Origin: Laguncularia racemosa
Lineage: Eukaryota; Streptophyta; Magnoliopsida; Myrtales; Combretaceae
Direction of reading: 5' to 3'
Length of the DNA: 64,000 bases
NCBI GenBank assembly: GCA_037954665.1
Contig: JBBMOL010000136.1
Span: 868,001-932,000 of the forward strand
Made by a program: the position numbers and the translations under genes. How positions within the stretch are numbered: the stretch's first letter is position 1; each line of letters opens with the position of its first letter. This document shows positions 1-10,428 of the stretch, one piece after another. A model generated the notes under the pieces. It saw only the letters and a list, made by a program, of their open reading frames with translations. It had not been told where the DNA came from and searched no databases.

Positions 1-6
1 GTATCA
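1..6 (+). repeat. last bases of the 5' LTR of gypsy element G1
   Basis: The window opens with GTATCA directly before a tRNA-Met primer site. The 3' LTR of the same element ends in GGCATCA (4902-4908), so these six bases are read as the end of the 5' LTR, whose body lies upstream of the window. Because the left flank is missing, the target-site duplication cannot be checked. Confidence 0.55.
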
Positions 7-8
7 TT

Positions 9-20
9 TGGTATCAGAGC
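9..20 (+). other. primer-binding site, tRNA-Met type (G1)
   Basis: TGGTATCAGAGC is the usual plant LTR-retrotransposon primer site complementary to the 3' end of initiator tRNA-Met. It lies two bases after the inferred LTR end and fixes the element on the plus strand. Confidence 0.85.
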
Positions 21-558
21 TTTGGCTTTAGATCAGGTTATATCTTTCATTGATCTTTGTTCGATTTTTAATTTTATCTTCGTTTAATATATAAAGTTGT
101 GTTCTTTACATGTTCTATTGTGTTTCTCTCGTCAAGTTGTGACCTTTCCATCATTCTAGGGTTTGTCCGTCAAGTTTGAGAAGAGAAATTCGTATTAAAA
201 AAGAAGAAGATATATATATGTATTGATTGATTGATAGGGTTCTTGAATTTGTGGTTTTTGTTGGATCCAAACTTTGTGAAAACACCAAATACTCCAGAAT
301 TATGTGTAAATTCATCAAGGGATATTGGGAAACACTAATTGTGTCTGTGTCATACACTTCTCTTTTGATTATTTCTAGGTGTGATTTGATTAAGAACATC
401 GAGGAGCAAGCTTGAGAGGTGTGAGGAACACCTGTGAGACCTGATTTGATTGTGTGACACACGAGAGTATAACCCCATCAATTGAGTGTAAACACGAGAG
501 GGAGTGCTTGTTAGGAAACTGAAATTTTAATTAACGTTTGTTAGTTTTGCAGGATAAG

Positions 559-1950
559 ATGCCTAGTAAAGGTGTTGGTGTGAGTAAGGAGGAGAGAACT
601 GTGGATGAGAAACTGTTGAAGGAGGCTCAACAATCAGAGTTTAGGCGTATGACTCAAACATTGATAGAGATGAGAGAGTCTATGGAGCGAATGAACTTGA
701 GGTTACAGGCAGTTGAAAATAGGGAGCCTAGTGCTAGGGAAGGGCATAGAGGAGGTAGGATTCCTATTCCACAGACAGTTGATGTGGTTGATGATAGTGA
801 CTATTCGGAGGAGGAGTATGAAGATAGTACAGTGTTGGATGTCAATAGGGGCCGAAGAGGTGGTAGAGGAATAGGAAGAGGAGTAGGTGCTGGTAGAGGA
901 AGAGGAAGAACACATGAGCATTACACTTCTGGCAGAAGTAGAGGGAATGATGATTATGTAGATCGAGGATTGGGTGGAATTAAACTGGAACTTCCCATCT
1001 TTCATGGTAAGTCTGATCCAGAGGCTTATTTGCAGTGGGAGAAGAAGGTAGAGCTGATCTTTGATTGTCACCAATGTAGTGAGGAGAGAAAAGTGAAGTT
1101 GGCTGTAACCCAGTTTCAAGATTATGCTATCTCTTGGTGGGATCAACTGGTGACCAGCAGAAGGAGGAACATGGAGTATCTTATAGATAGCTGGCATGAT
1201 CTTAAGGCTGTGATGAGAAAGCGATTTGTTCCCAGGTACTATCACAGGGAACTCATGCAAAGGTTGCAAATGTTAAGACAAGGTAGTAGGAGTGTGGAGG
1301 ACTACTACAAAGAGATGGAGATGATCATGACCGGGGCTGATGTGGTTGAGGAAGAGGAGGCCACCATGGCGCAATTCTTGGGTGGTTTAAACAAAGAAAT
1401 TGCTGATAGGGTAGAATTGCAACATTATGTGGAGTTGGAGGATATGGTGCATCTAGCTATCAAAATTAAGAGACAACTCCAGGGCAGAGGTCCATACAGG
1501 TATGTTTCCAAACCTTCTTCCAGTTTTCATTATGCATGGAAGGGTTATGGAAAGTCTGATTTTAAGGGAAGTAAGCCTACTACTGATGTTGCAAAGGGGA
1601 AGGTAGTTAGGGTTTCACCTGAGAAACCTAAGGAGGCTGAACCTAAGGGCAGGAATAGGGATATTAAATGCTGGAAGTGTCAGGGTGTAGGTCACATTAG
1701 CAAGGATTGCCTTAATAAGAGAACAATGGTGATAAGAAATGGAGAAATTGTGACAGATGATGAGGGAGATGATAATGAGAGTGTAGATGATGACATGCCC
1801 GAGCTGGAGGCTTGTAGTGATGCTGGTAGTGTTGAGGAGGCTGTGAGAGGTGACCTATTTGTAGCTAGGTGTGCACTGAGTACCCAGCTAAAGGGGGATG
1901 GTCCTGAGGAACAGAGAGAGAATCTGTTTCATACTAGATGCCATGTCTAG
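559..1950 (+). CDS. gag: Ty3/gypsy Gag polyprotein part (element G1)
   Basis: Capsid and nucleocapsid protein of a Ty3/gypsy retrotransposon, which packages element RNA in cytoplasmic particles. The first true ATG is at 559; the frame is open upstream to 538 only from a TTG. A retrotransposon gag (capsid) domain covers about residues 145-309, with the family pattern of aromatic and tryptophan-rich helices (SWWDQ near 190). An Arg/Gly-rich stretch precedes it (about 100-130). One CCHC zinc knuckle, CWKCQGVGHISKDC, lies at residues 371-384, and an acidic tail follows. The reading frame is intact to a TAG at 1948-1950. Protease-like sequence continues in the same frame, so this stop probably truncated a longer Gag-Pol frame. 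A 540-nt leader separates the primer site from the ATG and ends in a splice-acceptor-like TTTTGCAG at 545-552. Confidence 0.85.
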   Translation: MPSKGVGVSKEERTVDEKLLKEAQQSEFRRMTQTLIEMRESMERMNLRLQAVENREPSAREGHRGGRIPIPQTVDVVDDSDYSEEEYEDSTVLDVNRGRRGGRGIGRGVGAGRGRGRTHEHYTSGRSRGNDDYVDRGLGGIKLELPIFHGKSDPEAYLQWEKKVELIFDCHQCSEERKVKLAVTQFQDYAISWWDQLVTSRRRNMEYLIDSWHDLKAVMRKRFVPRYYHRELMQRLQMLRQGSRSVEDYYKEMEMIMTGADVVEEEEATMAQFLGGLNKEIADRVELQHYVELEDMVHLAIKIKRQLQGRGPYRYVSKPSSSFHYAWKGYGKSDFKGSKPTTDVAKGKVVRVSPEKPKEAEPKGRNRDIKCWKCQGVGHISKDCLNKRTMVIRNGEIVTDDEGDDNESVDDDMPELEACSDAGSVEEAVRGDLFVARCALSTQLKGDGPEEQRENLFHTRCHV

Positions 1951-2394
1951 GGAAATGTATGTAGTGTGATTGTTGATGGAGGGAGTTGTACTAATGTGGT
2001 GAGTACACTCTTGGTTAACAGGTTGGGATTGCCTATTATACCACATCTAAGGCCATACAAACTTCAGTAGCTTAGTGACTGTGGAGAGATTAAGGTAAAT
2101 AGGCAAGTCCTCATTTCTTTTTCCATTGGCAAATACTGTGATGAGGTGCTTTGTGATGTTGTTCCTATGCATGCTAGTGACATCTTGTTAGGTAGACCTT
2201 GGCAGTTTGATAGGAAAACCTTGCATGATGGATATCTCAATAGATACTCTTTTACTAAGGATGGCAGGAAAACCATTTTGGCACCACTATCCTCTAAAGA
2301 AGTGTATGAGGACCAATGTAAATTGGAGAGGTTGAGAGTGGAGGTCGAAAGCAAAGAGAAGGAGCACTTTAGAAGGAGAGAAAAACAAGAGTGA
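1951..2394 (+). pseudogene. retroviral-type aspartic protease relic (G1)
   Basis: Same frame as gag. The catalytic DGG-type motif (VDGGSCTNV, near 1974) and the flap/ILLGRPW motif (near 2185) of gypsy proteases are readable. A TAG at 2068-2070 interrupts the domain, and the frame ends at 2392-2394 in a Lys/Glu-rich linker. The protease would mature Gag and Pol. It is dead as written because of the two stops that flank and split it. Confidence 0.75.
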
Positions 2395-2890
2395 AAATCA
2401 AAAGAGTGGAAAAATTGAGAAGAGTGAAAAGAAAGAGGGGAGTGAAAAGCAAGACAATAATCGGTCAGGAGAGAAAAAGAGTAAAAATGTGAGCTTGATT
2501 GCTAGGTCTAGTGAGGTTAGGAATGCTTTGAGTGCCGGTAGACCTATATTTGTACTTCTGTACAAAGGGGCTTGCTTGGCCACTAATGACATTAACTTAT
2601 GTTTGCCTAGTGTGTTTTCTGATTTGTTGTAGGATTTTGGAAATGTATTTCCAGAGGAGTTGCCCAGTGGACTTCCACCAGTCAGGGGCATAGAGCATCA
2701 GATTGACTTCATTCTTGGAGCTGCCATACCCAACCGACCTGCATACAGAACTAATCCCAGATGGGTGAAATTCATTGAGACCTTCCCTTATGTGATCAGG
2801 TACAAGCAGAGTAAAGAGAACATTGTTGCTGATGCGCTGTCAAGAAGGTACACTTTACTTAACTCTCTTAGTACATCTTTGTTAGGTTGA
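2395..2890 (+). pseudogene. reverse transcriptase/RNase H remnant with internal deletion (G1)
   Basis: After a Lys-rich linker, the sequence entering RT (PEELPSGLPPVRGIEHQIDF, from about 2656) runs into PAYRTNP and then directly into the end of RNase H (RWVKFIETFPYVIRYK, ADALSRR; 2758-2850). The catalytic RT core with its YxDD motif and most of RNase H are missing. This is roughly 400-450 residues by comparison with the family. The junction near 2757 keeps the frame, so a 76-residue fusion frame remains open at 2660-2890. A frame change at about 2885 separates it from integrase. The element cannot reverse-transcribe itself. Confidence 0.8.
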
Positions 2891-2891
2891 G

Positions 2892-4160
2892 TTGGTGAAG
2901 GAGCTGTACCCACATGATGTTGATTTTTCTAAGGTTTTTGCTGCTTGTATTGACGGGAATGGGATGGATAATTATTATGTGTCTGATGGATTCCTGTTCA
3001 AGAAAAGTAAGTTGTGTATTCCTAGAGGATCTGTGAGGGAATTACTAGTTAAGGAAGCACATGGAGGGGGCTTAATGGGGGATTTCGGGGTAGACAAGAC
3101 TTATGATATGCTGACTCAACATTTTTTTTGGCCTAACATGAGACATGATGTGCATAAAGTTTGTCAACACTATATCATATGTAGAGAGGCAAAATCTAAA
3201 TTGAAACCACATGGATTGTATACACCACTGCCTGTTCCTAATGAACCTTGGATTGCTGTGTCTATGGATTTTGTGCTTGGATTACCTAGGACTAGGAAGG
3301 GTAGTGATAACATCTTTGTTGTGGTTGATAGGTTTAGTAAAATGGCTCATTTCATTCCTTGTCATAAAACTGATGATGCTATATACGTTGCTGATTTGTT
3401 CTTTAGAGAGGTAGTACGTTTGCATGGCATACCTAGGAGCATTGTTAGTGATCAGGATGTAAAATTTTTGAGTCATTTTTGGAGAGTATTGTGGGGAAAG
3501 TTGGGAACTAAACTGATGTTTTTGACTACCTGTCACCCACAAACTGATGGGCAAACTGAGGTGGTTAACAGGACTTTAATTTAGTTGTTGAGGGCAATCA
3601 TAGAGAAGAACATTAGGACTTAGGAGGATTGCCTACCATTTGTGGAGTTTGCATATAATAGGGCTGTACATAGCACTACTCATTGTTCACCATTTGAGAT
3701 TGTGTATGGTTTTAATCTACTGACTCCTATTGATTTATTGCCATTGCCACCTAACAAGTTTGTGAGTTTTGATGCTGATTCTAAGGAAGATTTCGTGAGA
3801 AAGCTACATGTACAGGTAAAGAGTAGGATTGAGAAACAAAATGCCAAGGTAGCTTCAAGGGTGAACAAGGGCAGGAGACCCATGATTTTTCAGCCTGGAG
3901 ATTGGGTTTGGGTGCATTTTCGCAAGGAGAGGTTTCCATTACAGAGGAAATCTAAGTTGAACCCCAAGGGCGACGGTCCATTTCAGATACTTGAGAGAAT
4001 CAATGACAACGCCTATAGAGTTGACTTACTAGGTGAGTATAACGTTAGTGCCACTTTTAATGTCGCTGACCTGAGTCCTTTTGATGTAGGTGATGCTTTT
4101 GATTCGAGGACGAATCCTTTTGAGGAGAGGGGGAATGTTATGGAAGAGCCATTGTTCTAA
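2892..4160 (+). pseudogene. Ty3/gypsy integrase, interrupted (G1)
   Basis: Integrase inserts element cDNA into chromosomes. In one frame the sequence shows the HHCC zinc-binding segment (3058-3185), a catalytic core beginning at AVSMDFVLGLP (about 3256) with the second Asp in SIVSDQDVKF (about 3440), and the GQTE motif (about 3550). The C-terminal domain follows (VHFRKERFP, INDNAYRVDL, ATFNVADLSPFD; 3910-4085). TAG codons at 3582-3584 and 3618-3620 break it, both at positions where the family has Gln or Trp. I see no chromodomain. The frame ends with a TAA at 4158-4160, already inside the 3' LTR. Confidence 0.85.
4122..4135 (+). other. polypurine tract of G1
   Basis: GAGGAGAGGGGGAA directly precedes TGTTATGG, the inferred start of the 3' LTR, as expected for the plus-strand primer of reverse transcription. 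Confidence 0.75.
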
Positions 4161-4908
4161 GTTTAAGGGCTGAATCAAGAAGAAAGTCAAGTGGCTAAAG
4201 CTGAAGTTCAAAGGGATTCAAGTCTAATAAGCCTACCTCAAGGACCAATCACAAGATCTCGAGCTAAGAAGCTACAACAAATCCTAATTTCTCATGTACA
4301 GGGTTTGCTAAACATCATAAGTGAGAAGCTTCAAGGAATCCAAAGCTTCGGGGCAAGGGATGATCAAAGGGAACTTAATGTGATGGAAATCAAGTGGGAG
4401 GAACTGGTCCAGGATTAAGGTTGCTGGCCTTGAAGTCGGTTTTGAAAGGCTGCCGGCCTTGAAGCCGGCCTTTACATATACGCCGCCGGCCTTGAGCCGG
4501 CCTTGACAGTCGGCCATCTTTTAATTAAGTTGTATTTTTCCTTATTTTGCGAATTACGATGTATTGCTCGGATGTCTTCATATATATACCGAGATAAGAT
4601 GATGTAAAGGAGAGTTTTTTTGTCATCTTTGAAATACCAGAAAGCTTGTCGCTTCAATTCCTTGCGTTCTTGATTGAATGCATGTTAAGAAACTTTTAGG
4701 AGAGAGTTGATCGATCTTTTCCTATGAAGAGTTTCGAGGTTAGGGCTTGATTAGTTCCAGCTTGTTCATCGATCCATCTAAGAAAAGCTAAATCTAAACT
4801 ATCTTAGGGTTTGATTCCAATTAGATCCGTGGGTTTTCGTGTTGTTGTTGTGGGGGTCCGTAATAGCCAAAGGGGTTCTCAAGCGCAAGTGCAGTGGTTC
4901 CGGCATCA
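4136..4908 (+). repeat. 3' LTR of gypsy element G1
   Basis: 773 bp running TGTTATGG...GGCATCA, between a polypurine tract and sequence unrelated to G1. It holds the coding-like tail 4191-4418 (ITRSRAK motif), a GC-rich cluster of GGCCTTGA repeats (4425-4515), a TATA-like TATATATACC (4581-4590) and the probable R-U5 region. The 5' border rests on the polypurine tract, and the 3' border on the match to bases 1-6. Confidence 0.75.
4191..4418 (+). pseudogene. polyprotein tail reading into the LTR (ITRSRAK motif)
   Basis: In the same frame as integrase, beyond two close stops, the sequence reads PQGPITRSRAKKLQ and a helical tail of about 75 residues. A similar Thr-Arg-x-Arg motif occurs inside two other LTRs of the window (13162-13195 and, on the minus strand, about 39730). 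This suggests that the ancestral polyprotein ended inside the LTR. Function of the basic tail is unknown. Confidence 0.55.
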
Positions 4909-5260
4909 CGAGTGTGTAGTTTGTGAGTATGTGTGTATGCGTATTGAAATAGTGTGTGGTGCGGATGTGTGTGTGTGGATACAGAAGGTAGGTGTGATGT
5001 ATATGGAGATGTGTGTATGTGTGGGTGATAGTGCATGGTGTGTGTAAGTGTAGGTGATGGTATGTAGTGTGTGTAATGATGTGTGTATAGGTATATGATA
5101 GTGTGGTGTGAGGGTGTGTATGTGTAGGGAAGGAGGAACCGTGTATGTACATGAGGTGATGTAGGGTGTGCGGTATGTATGTATGTTGTGTGCGGCATGT
5201 GTGTGGTATAATCACGTGTATGTATGTCGGTGTGTGTACGTGGTGTGTAGGAATGGTTGG
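4909..5260. repeat. GT-biased low-complexity tract
   Basis: About 350 bp in which the plus strand is dominated by GTGTGTATGT-like irregular repeats with almost no C. Long open frames on the minus strand here (His/Thr/Tyr-rich) are products of this bias and not genes. It begins exactly after the G1 3' LTR. Confidence 0.8.
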
Positions 5261-6799
5261 TCTATGAATGGCGATGGAAGCATGAGTGAGGATGAAAACT
5301 CGTAGAAAGGATGGGGAACCCTATAGGTGGAATTATCAACAAAGGAGAGAAGAAAGAAGGTGATACAAAAACTTTAAGGATTGCTAAATCCTGCGGGTTG
5401 TCCTACAAGTAGATCATTAGAAGACATTAGAGACAAATTGATAAGCGAAAGGTTCAAAGATGCTTCATGGAAAGAAGAAGCATTTATGGCTTTGTAGATG
5501 GTGAAGGGAATGATTCAAGCAACATCTAAGATGATGGCCCAGGGGATATTTGGAATGAAATGGATTTCATAATGGAATGTTCAAAGGATGTTGAGGAAGA
5601 TCATTCTTAACCAAATACCCTAATGCAAGACCTTTAGTTGTCCCTTCTAAGGGTATCTTGCATATAGGGAAGAAGGAATTCCAAATTTGGCAAATTGAAG
5701 ACATTCCATTGCTCGACTTCTACACAAGGAAAGCAAACAGTTGATCATAGCAACTTGGGGTATTGGAAGCAATGATTCGTAGGAAGGTCATTCCTTCTGA
5801 AACCCTGTATCAAAATCATGTTGAAGAAGTGTTCAACATTTGAATCTTGTTCGCCCAAATTTCCTTATGGAGGAGACTTCACGCCTTGCCATCAAATGCA
5901 AGATGAGTAGAGTATACATATCAGGAGCTAGAAAGCTATAAAGTCAGGTGGAGATGGGGCCTTCTATGGTTGGTTGAGTAAGCATTACAGAAGGACACTG
6001 ATTTCGAGAGGAAAGCAAAGGGGTTACCCGCCGGAATCACTCGACTCCGGCTAGGGCTACGGCGACCCTAAACAAGTGAGTGAGAAACTTAATGATATGC
6101 TACTATGTTGTGTTGTATGTTGATATGCTATGTATGTGGATGTGTTGGTTTGTTATATTTGCAATTGAATGTGATTATTGCTGAGTTTGAGTTATATAGT
6201 GGGGATTCATGAGTTTAGGAAATAAGTCATAAAGAGTGTAGAGGATAGAATGGTCTGAGGGTTTAGATGTCATTACCTTAACGATAGCACTTAGTGCCAT
6301 ATTGCTAATGCTATTACCATAAGCTTAACCCATGATTCAAAATCGTTTTCTTCAAATCAAGCCGAAATATAGAAACTTCGCTTTTCCTTTTATAGCTACC
6401 GAGTAGGTGTGCTTAGTTAGAATAGGGTATATAGATATCATTATGTATACATATCAGAGTTGGTTCCTGGTTGTGTATATATATATACTTAAGCAAACTT
6501 ATTTTCCTACTATATCTATATAATACACTCATGAAAACAACCATACAAATCATGAGTGCAACCTGGGTTTTTACAACTTAACAATCTTATTTTCTTAGCC
6601 TCTTAAGTACATAAGGGAAGGTGTTTAGTAAATTGTCCTTAATTAAAGATGTGTCACGAACATATATATATGTAGATATATATGTATATATATATATATA
6701 TTATACATAGATGTCTTGAGGACTAAAAAAAAAAAAGGAAATACGAGACAACCTTGTTGGCTCTTGGAAGTGAGAATGATAGAGCACTTAAGAAGTGCA
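5261..6799. other. unassigned, probable old retroelement sequence
   Basis: No intact gene. Around 5600-5840 and 5860-6060 short plus-strand frames read like a decayed protein, but I recognise no domain. From about 6050 the sequence weakly resembles giant LTR copy B (58870-59010). AT-rich microsatellite lies at 6661-6710 with an A-run near 6726-6737. Confidence 0.4.
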
Positions 6800-6800
6800 A

Positions 6801-6955
6801 TGACACGGAGGTGTCAGGTATGACAATCGTAAATTAATCCCGAGTGGTCGGTTTGATGTCTAAGACAAATGACATAGAGGTGTCAGGTATGATGATTGTA
6901 AAGCAACCCTGAGTGGTTGGTTTGATATTTAAGAGAGATGGCACAGAGAGGTGCC
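6801..6955. repeat. 69-bp tandem repeat with hairpin
   Basis: Two full 69-bp units start at 6801 and 6870, and a partial third starts at 6939. Each begins with a short inverted repeat (TGACAC..GTGTCA in unit 1). Confidence 0.8.
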
Positions 6956-7299
6956 GAGTTAATTTAATCTGTTGTAAAATTGGATAGTCTACATCCATGG
7001 GGTCTGGGTTCAGTGTCTGTTTTGTGTGATAAGAAAGGCATGATCTTTATTTATTGTGGTAAGTGTGAAATGAAATGCTTAATAGTTACTTCATTGGCTT
7101 GAATGAGAATTGATTGTGATTGTATATGTTGTTTGGACACTTTAAATCAATTAATTAAGGCAGTGGACCTGATTAAAAACCCGACATGCATTTCCACGAG
7201 ACATTGTATGAGATTGAAAGTCATCACTGCTACAGGATGCGTCGGAAGTGATCAAGAGGATCGCTATTCCACCAAGTGTGAACTAAGTGATTAGGGGAT

Positions 7300-8074
7300 T
7301 GTCACGCCTTAACGATTTCGAGTCCAGTTTGTCCTTGAGGGTTTTGCTCCGTCTAGTGTAGAGAGGCATGGGAGCGTTCACTCTTGAGTGAAGAAAATAT
7401 CATAATTAATAAAGTGATAAGATAAATAAACCGAGTAATGACCTGAGCACTGATGGTGGCTTCAGAATCCCCAACCTAAGGTCAAGGGGGGCATAAACCC
7501 TAAACTTTACGTCGGTTACCGGAAGACCATGCAAGATGTTGTATTTATATGGTTGCTCAAGCATAGCATATGTTTGATAACTTGATTTGAATTTTCTTGT
7601 ATGTACGTAGCATTGAAAGTGTTACCATCCCATTCACTGAGTCATAATGTGCTTACCCCCTCATAGACTCTTTTGCAGGTAGGGATTACGAAAGCTCGAG
7701 ATGGGATAAGATGTGAAGTGTTGAGATTTTTGGAAGACTAGAACAACAAAGTAAGAATTGTGAAGGATAGATTTACTTAGATGAAATGTTAGGACCCCTA
7801 TGTAAATAGAATTTGAAATTGAGAAACTTAAGGTTTGTCCTATTTTACTAATTGGTAGGGGATACCGATTCTCTACGATCATGGTAGACCGTAGGATACG
7901 GGATCTATAATTGTATTATATTATCCAATTATATGTACTATGATTAGTTGTAAATGCAATTATTTATTTAGAGTCTTACGATCTTTGACTCGTAAGACAA
8001 TCATCATGTAACGGGTGCACACGTGCTATGATGATTTTAGTGGAAACTTCTAGGCCCCCTTTTGGGGCGTGACA
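7300..8074 (-). repeat. long-LTR family copy F (LTR start side, minus strand)
   Basis: On the minus strand this begins TGTCACGCCCC (8074 downward). Blocks are shared with copy A at 47280-48038: the TTTGGTAGGGGATAC block (7852 / 47812), the GTGGGTGCACAC-like block (8009 / 47968) and a CCCCCT..GGGGCG/GTCG hairpin next to the end. It also shares an AACCTAAGGTCAAGG-like block (7480) with copy B (59485). The inner boundary is not resolved; homology may run down to about 6050. TGTCACGCC also occurs on the plus strand at 7300, so this sub-block is bounded by inverted ends. Confidence 0.6.
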
Positions 8075-8699
8075 TGTTATGTAAAAGAATCATATTTTTC
8101 ATTACAATTAAGTACATTACATGAGCTCATTTTACAATAGCTCAAAATATGCCCTAACTTTTACAAACTAGGTTTCCTGGTTAAAAGACCATGTGTTTAA
8201 CCCTCTTATTGTAGTAGTGGGCTACTTAGTGTCTTTATTCGAGCTTTAACTCTGTCTTGGATCTCTTTGATCTTGTCGAGGTTGGCTTGCAATTTGAACT
8301 ATGAGCATATGGAATTTCAGCTTCCCCGAGTCTTTGTTTTTTATTAGATTCATTCAGCTCATGTGAAGATTTTAGTTTGATTGTGGTTATTGTGGTTCTA
8401 ATGGATTGGCCAGAAATTATAGAAGATAGTGCTCATGTCTTTACTCAAAATTGTGCTGAGTTGATAGAAGATCTCTATAAGGAATCTCAAAATCAACAAG
8501 GAGCTTTAGTGTAAGATAATCTAACCAGGGAAATGTTAATTGCATTGTGATTTATAGTCGCTTCTAAAGACCTACCATCTTACAAAATTTAATCTTTATC
8601 CTAATGGTCATATGGGTATTAAGGGAGCAAGTAGGCCTACTCATTACTATGTCCTTTATGATGAGTTTAAAGCTTGCTTGATACCATGTCCTCTATGAT
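8075..8699. other. unassigned, minus-strand element remnant
   Basis: Lies between copy F and the minus-strand gag relic. Only fragmentary minus-strand reading frames are visible (a coiled-coil-like stretch at about 8230-8300). No recognisable pol domain. Confidence 0.4.
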
Positions 8700-10391
8700 G
8701 AGGTTGGGGTTTGCTTAGCTCATAAGTTGCAACTTGTAAACTTTTCCCCTCCCCCTTAATTATTGATACCTTTGGGAGTTCAATTTTGGCAAATGTTGTT
8801 GTTGTCTTCTTCATCTTGACCTTACTCAGCTCCTCTCCTCTATATTGGCCATTCTATGAAGTTGTCAAGGTTAACAATATATTCCTTGAGGTATCCTTTT
8901 TAGACAAGACCCTTAAAGGTGTTCTTGAGTTAATAACATTCGTCTGTATTATGACTTGTCTTTATGGAAGTCACAGTACTTATTAGGGCTCCTCCTATTC
9001 AACTTACCCTTGAGATATGATGGTTTAGGCAATAGGCCTCCATTGTGAACTTCCATAAAGATATCCCCCACTAGTCGACTCAATAGGGTGTACATGGTGA
9101 AGCTTGGAATGGCTTATTGTCGATCTCTAGTGCTACTATCCAAGGATGACCCTTGCCCATTTATGGGGCTAAGTTAGTCCATTATGGACCTTCTCTCCTT
9201 ATCCCTCTTTTTTTTTTTTACTTGTTTTAGTTGGTATCCTTATGAGCTAGTTTAACATTCTTTTATTATATGTACTTCCTAGCCTTCTCTTAAAATTCTT
9301 CAAAATTTGTTAGCTTGCTCTTCCCTAATGACTTGAAGAAGTTGCTGCTTGGTTAGACGCCTTGAATTACACTATTTGGAGTAACACCTTTGTTAGAATT
9401 GGGGATCTCCAACATGGCTGCATTAAAGTAAGTAAGGAAGTCCTTAATTGTCTCGCCATTGCCCTATTTGATGAGATTTAGAGTTGATGAGTCTTTGATT
9501 GGGAGCTTACGCACTAGGAAGAATTGCTAAAATTGGTTTGCTAACTTGATGAAGAAATTAATGGAATTGCTAGAGTGGTTATTATACCACATTTGAGCAA
9601 CTTTATGTAAAGTTCTTGAAAATGCTTTGTAGGTGATTGCAAAGTTAAGGCCATAGAGGTTCATCATTGTGCAAAAATGGTACAAGTGGTCATCTAGATC
9701 CATTATGCCATCATATGTGTCAAGCTGTAGGAACTTGACATTAGGTGGTAAGACCTCATCTTGCATTGCCTACGTGGAGTCTTGTTTATTGAGAATCTTG
9801 AAGAGTGATTTGCACACTTACTCTCTCAAGGTTAGAGAGCCTCGTGATGCATTCATCTATTTGGTTGATGTCCAAGTCATCGACTGGTGTTTAGCTCTTG
9901 TGTGAGTATCTGATGACTTAGGTCTATTGTTTCGAGTTATAGCACTATTATGGTTAAGAGATGCAGCTTGTAATATTGACACTAGTAGCAAGTTCCCTTG
10001 TGTGGCTACTAGCAAAGCTTGTTTAATATGAGCTTGGTTGCGATGCTTTGTAGACTGGGCTTGCTAATTTTATGGTGGCGCATTTGTAACTAGTGGTAGT
10101 GGTCGATTGTTATGGCCATTTCTTGGAGTGTGTTGACATGCCTTCCAATTCAAGCATATTCTTGAGTTACTCTAGCTTTGCAACTTGGGTTTGCAATCTA
10201 GTGTTGTCATTTCTGATGGCTTTATTCTATGCGGCTTGCATTTTACATAAGCTTTCTAACTCAAGGAAATGTTAGGCTTTAATTAACTTTATGTTTAAGT
10301 TTTAGGACACCATGGCTTAGATAGTTTGGCCTACTACCTATGTATCAATGGTTTCCTTAGACTTAGTGGTTTTCGATTTGGGTGCCATGAG
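8700..10391 (-). pseudogene. Tat-like Ty3/gypsy gag relic
   Basis: A minus-strand MAPKSKTT start at 10391 is followed by many stops. A retrotransposon gag domain is best preserved at 9527-9766 (LDTYDGIMDLDDHLYHF, SRTLHKVAQMWYNN) and continues at 9300-9520 (ETIKDFLTYFNAAMLEI). A zinc-knuckle-like CDFHKD...TDEC segment followed by LKEYI lies near 8900-8960. The order and motifs fit gag of the Tat/Ogre group. No pol follows. Coding capacity is lost through stops and frame changes. Confidence 0.75.
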
Positions 10392-10428
10392 TGGTTATAA
10401 ATAAGATTGTCGAGATAATGCCAAATTT

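Noticed and set aside
703..1269. 188-codon minus-strand frame opposite G1 gag
   Set aside because: Antisense shadow; no codon bias or domain.
4799..5215. Minus-strand open frame of 138 codons, His/Thr/Tyr-rich
   Set aside because: Translation of a CA-rich low-complexity strand; overlapping frames show the same repeats. No domain or start context.
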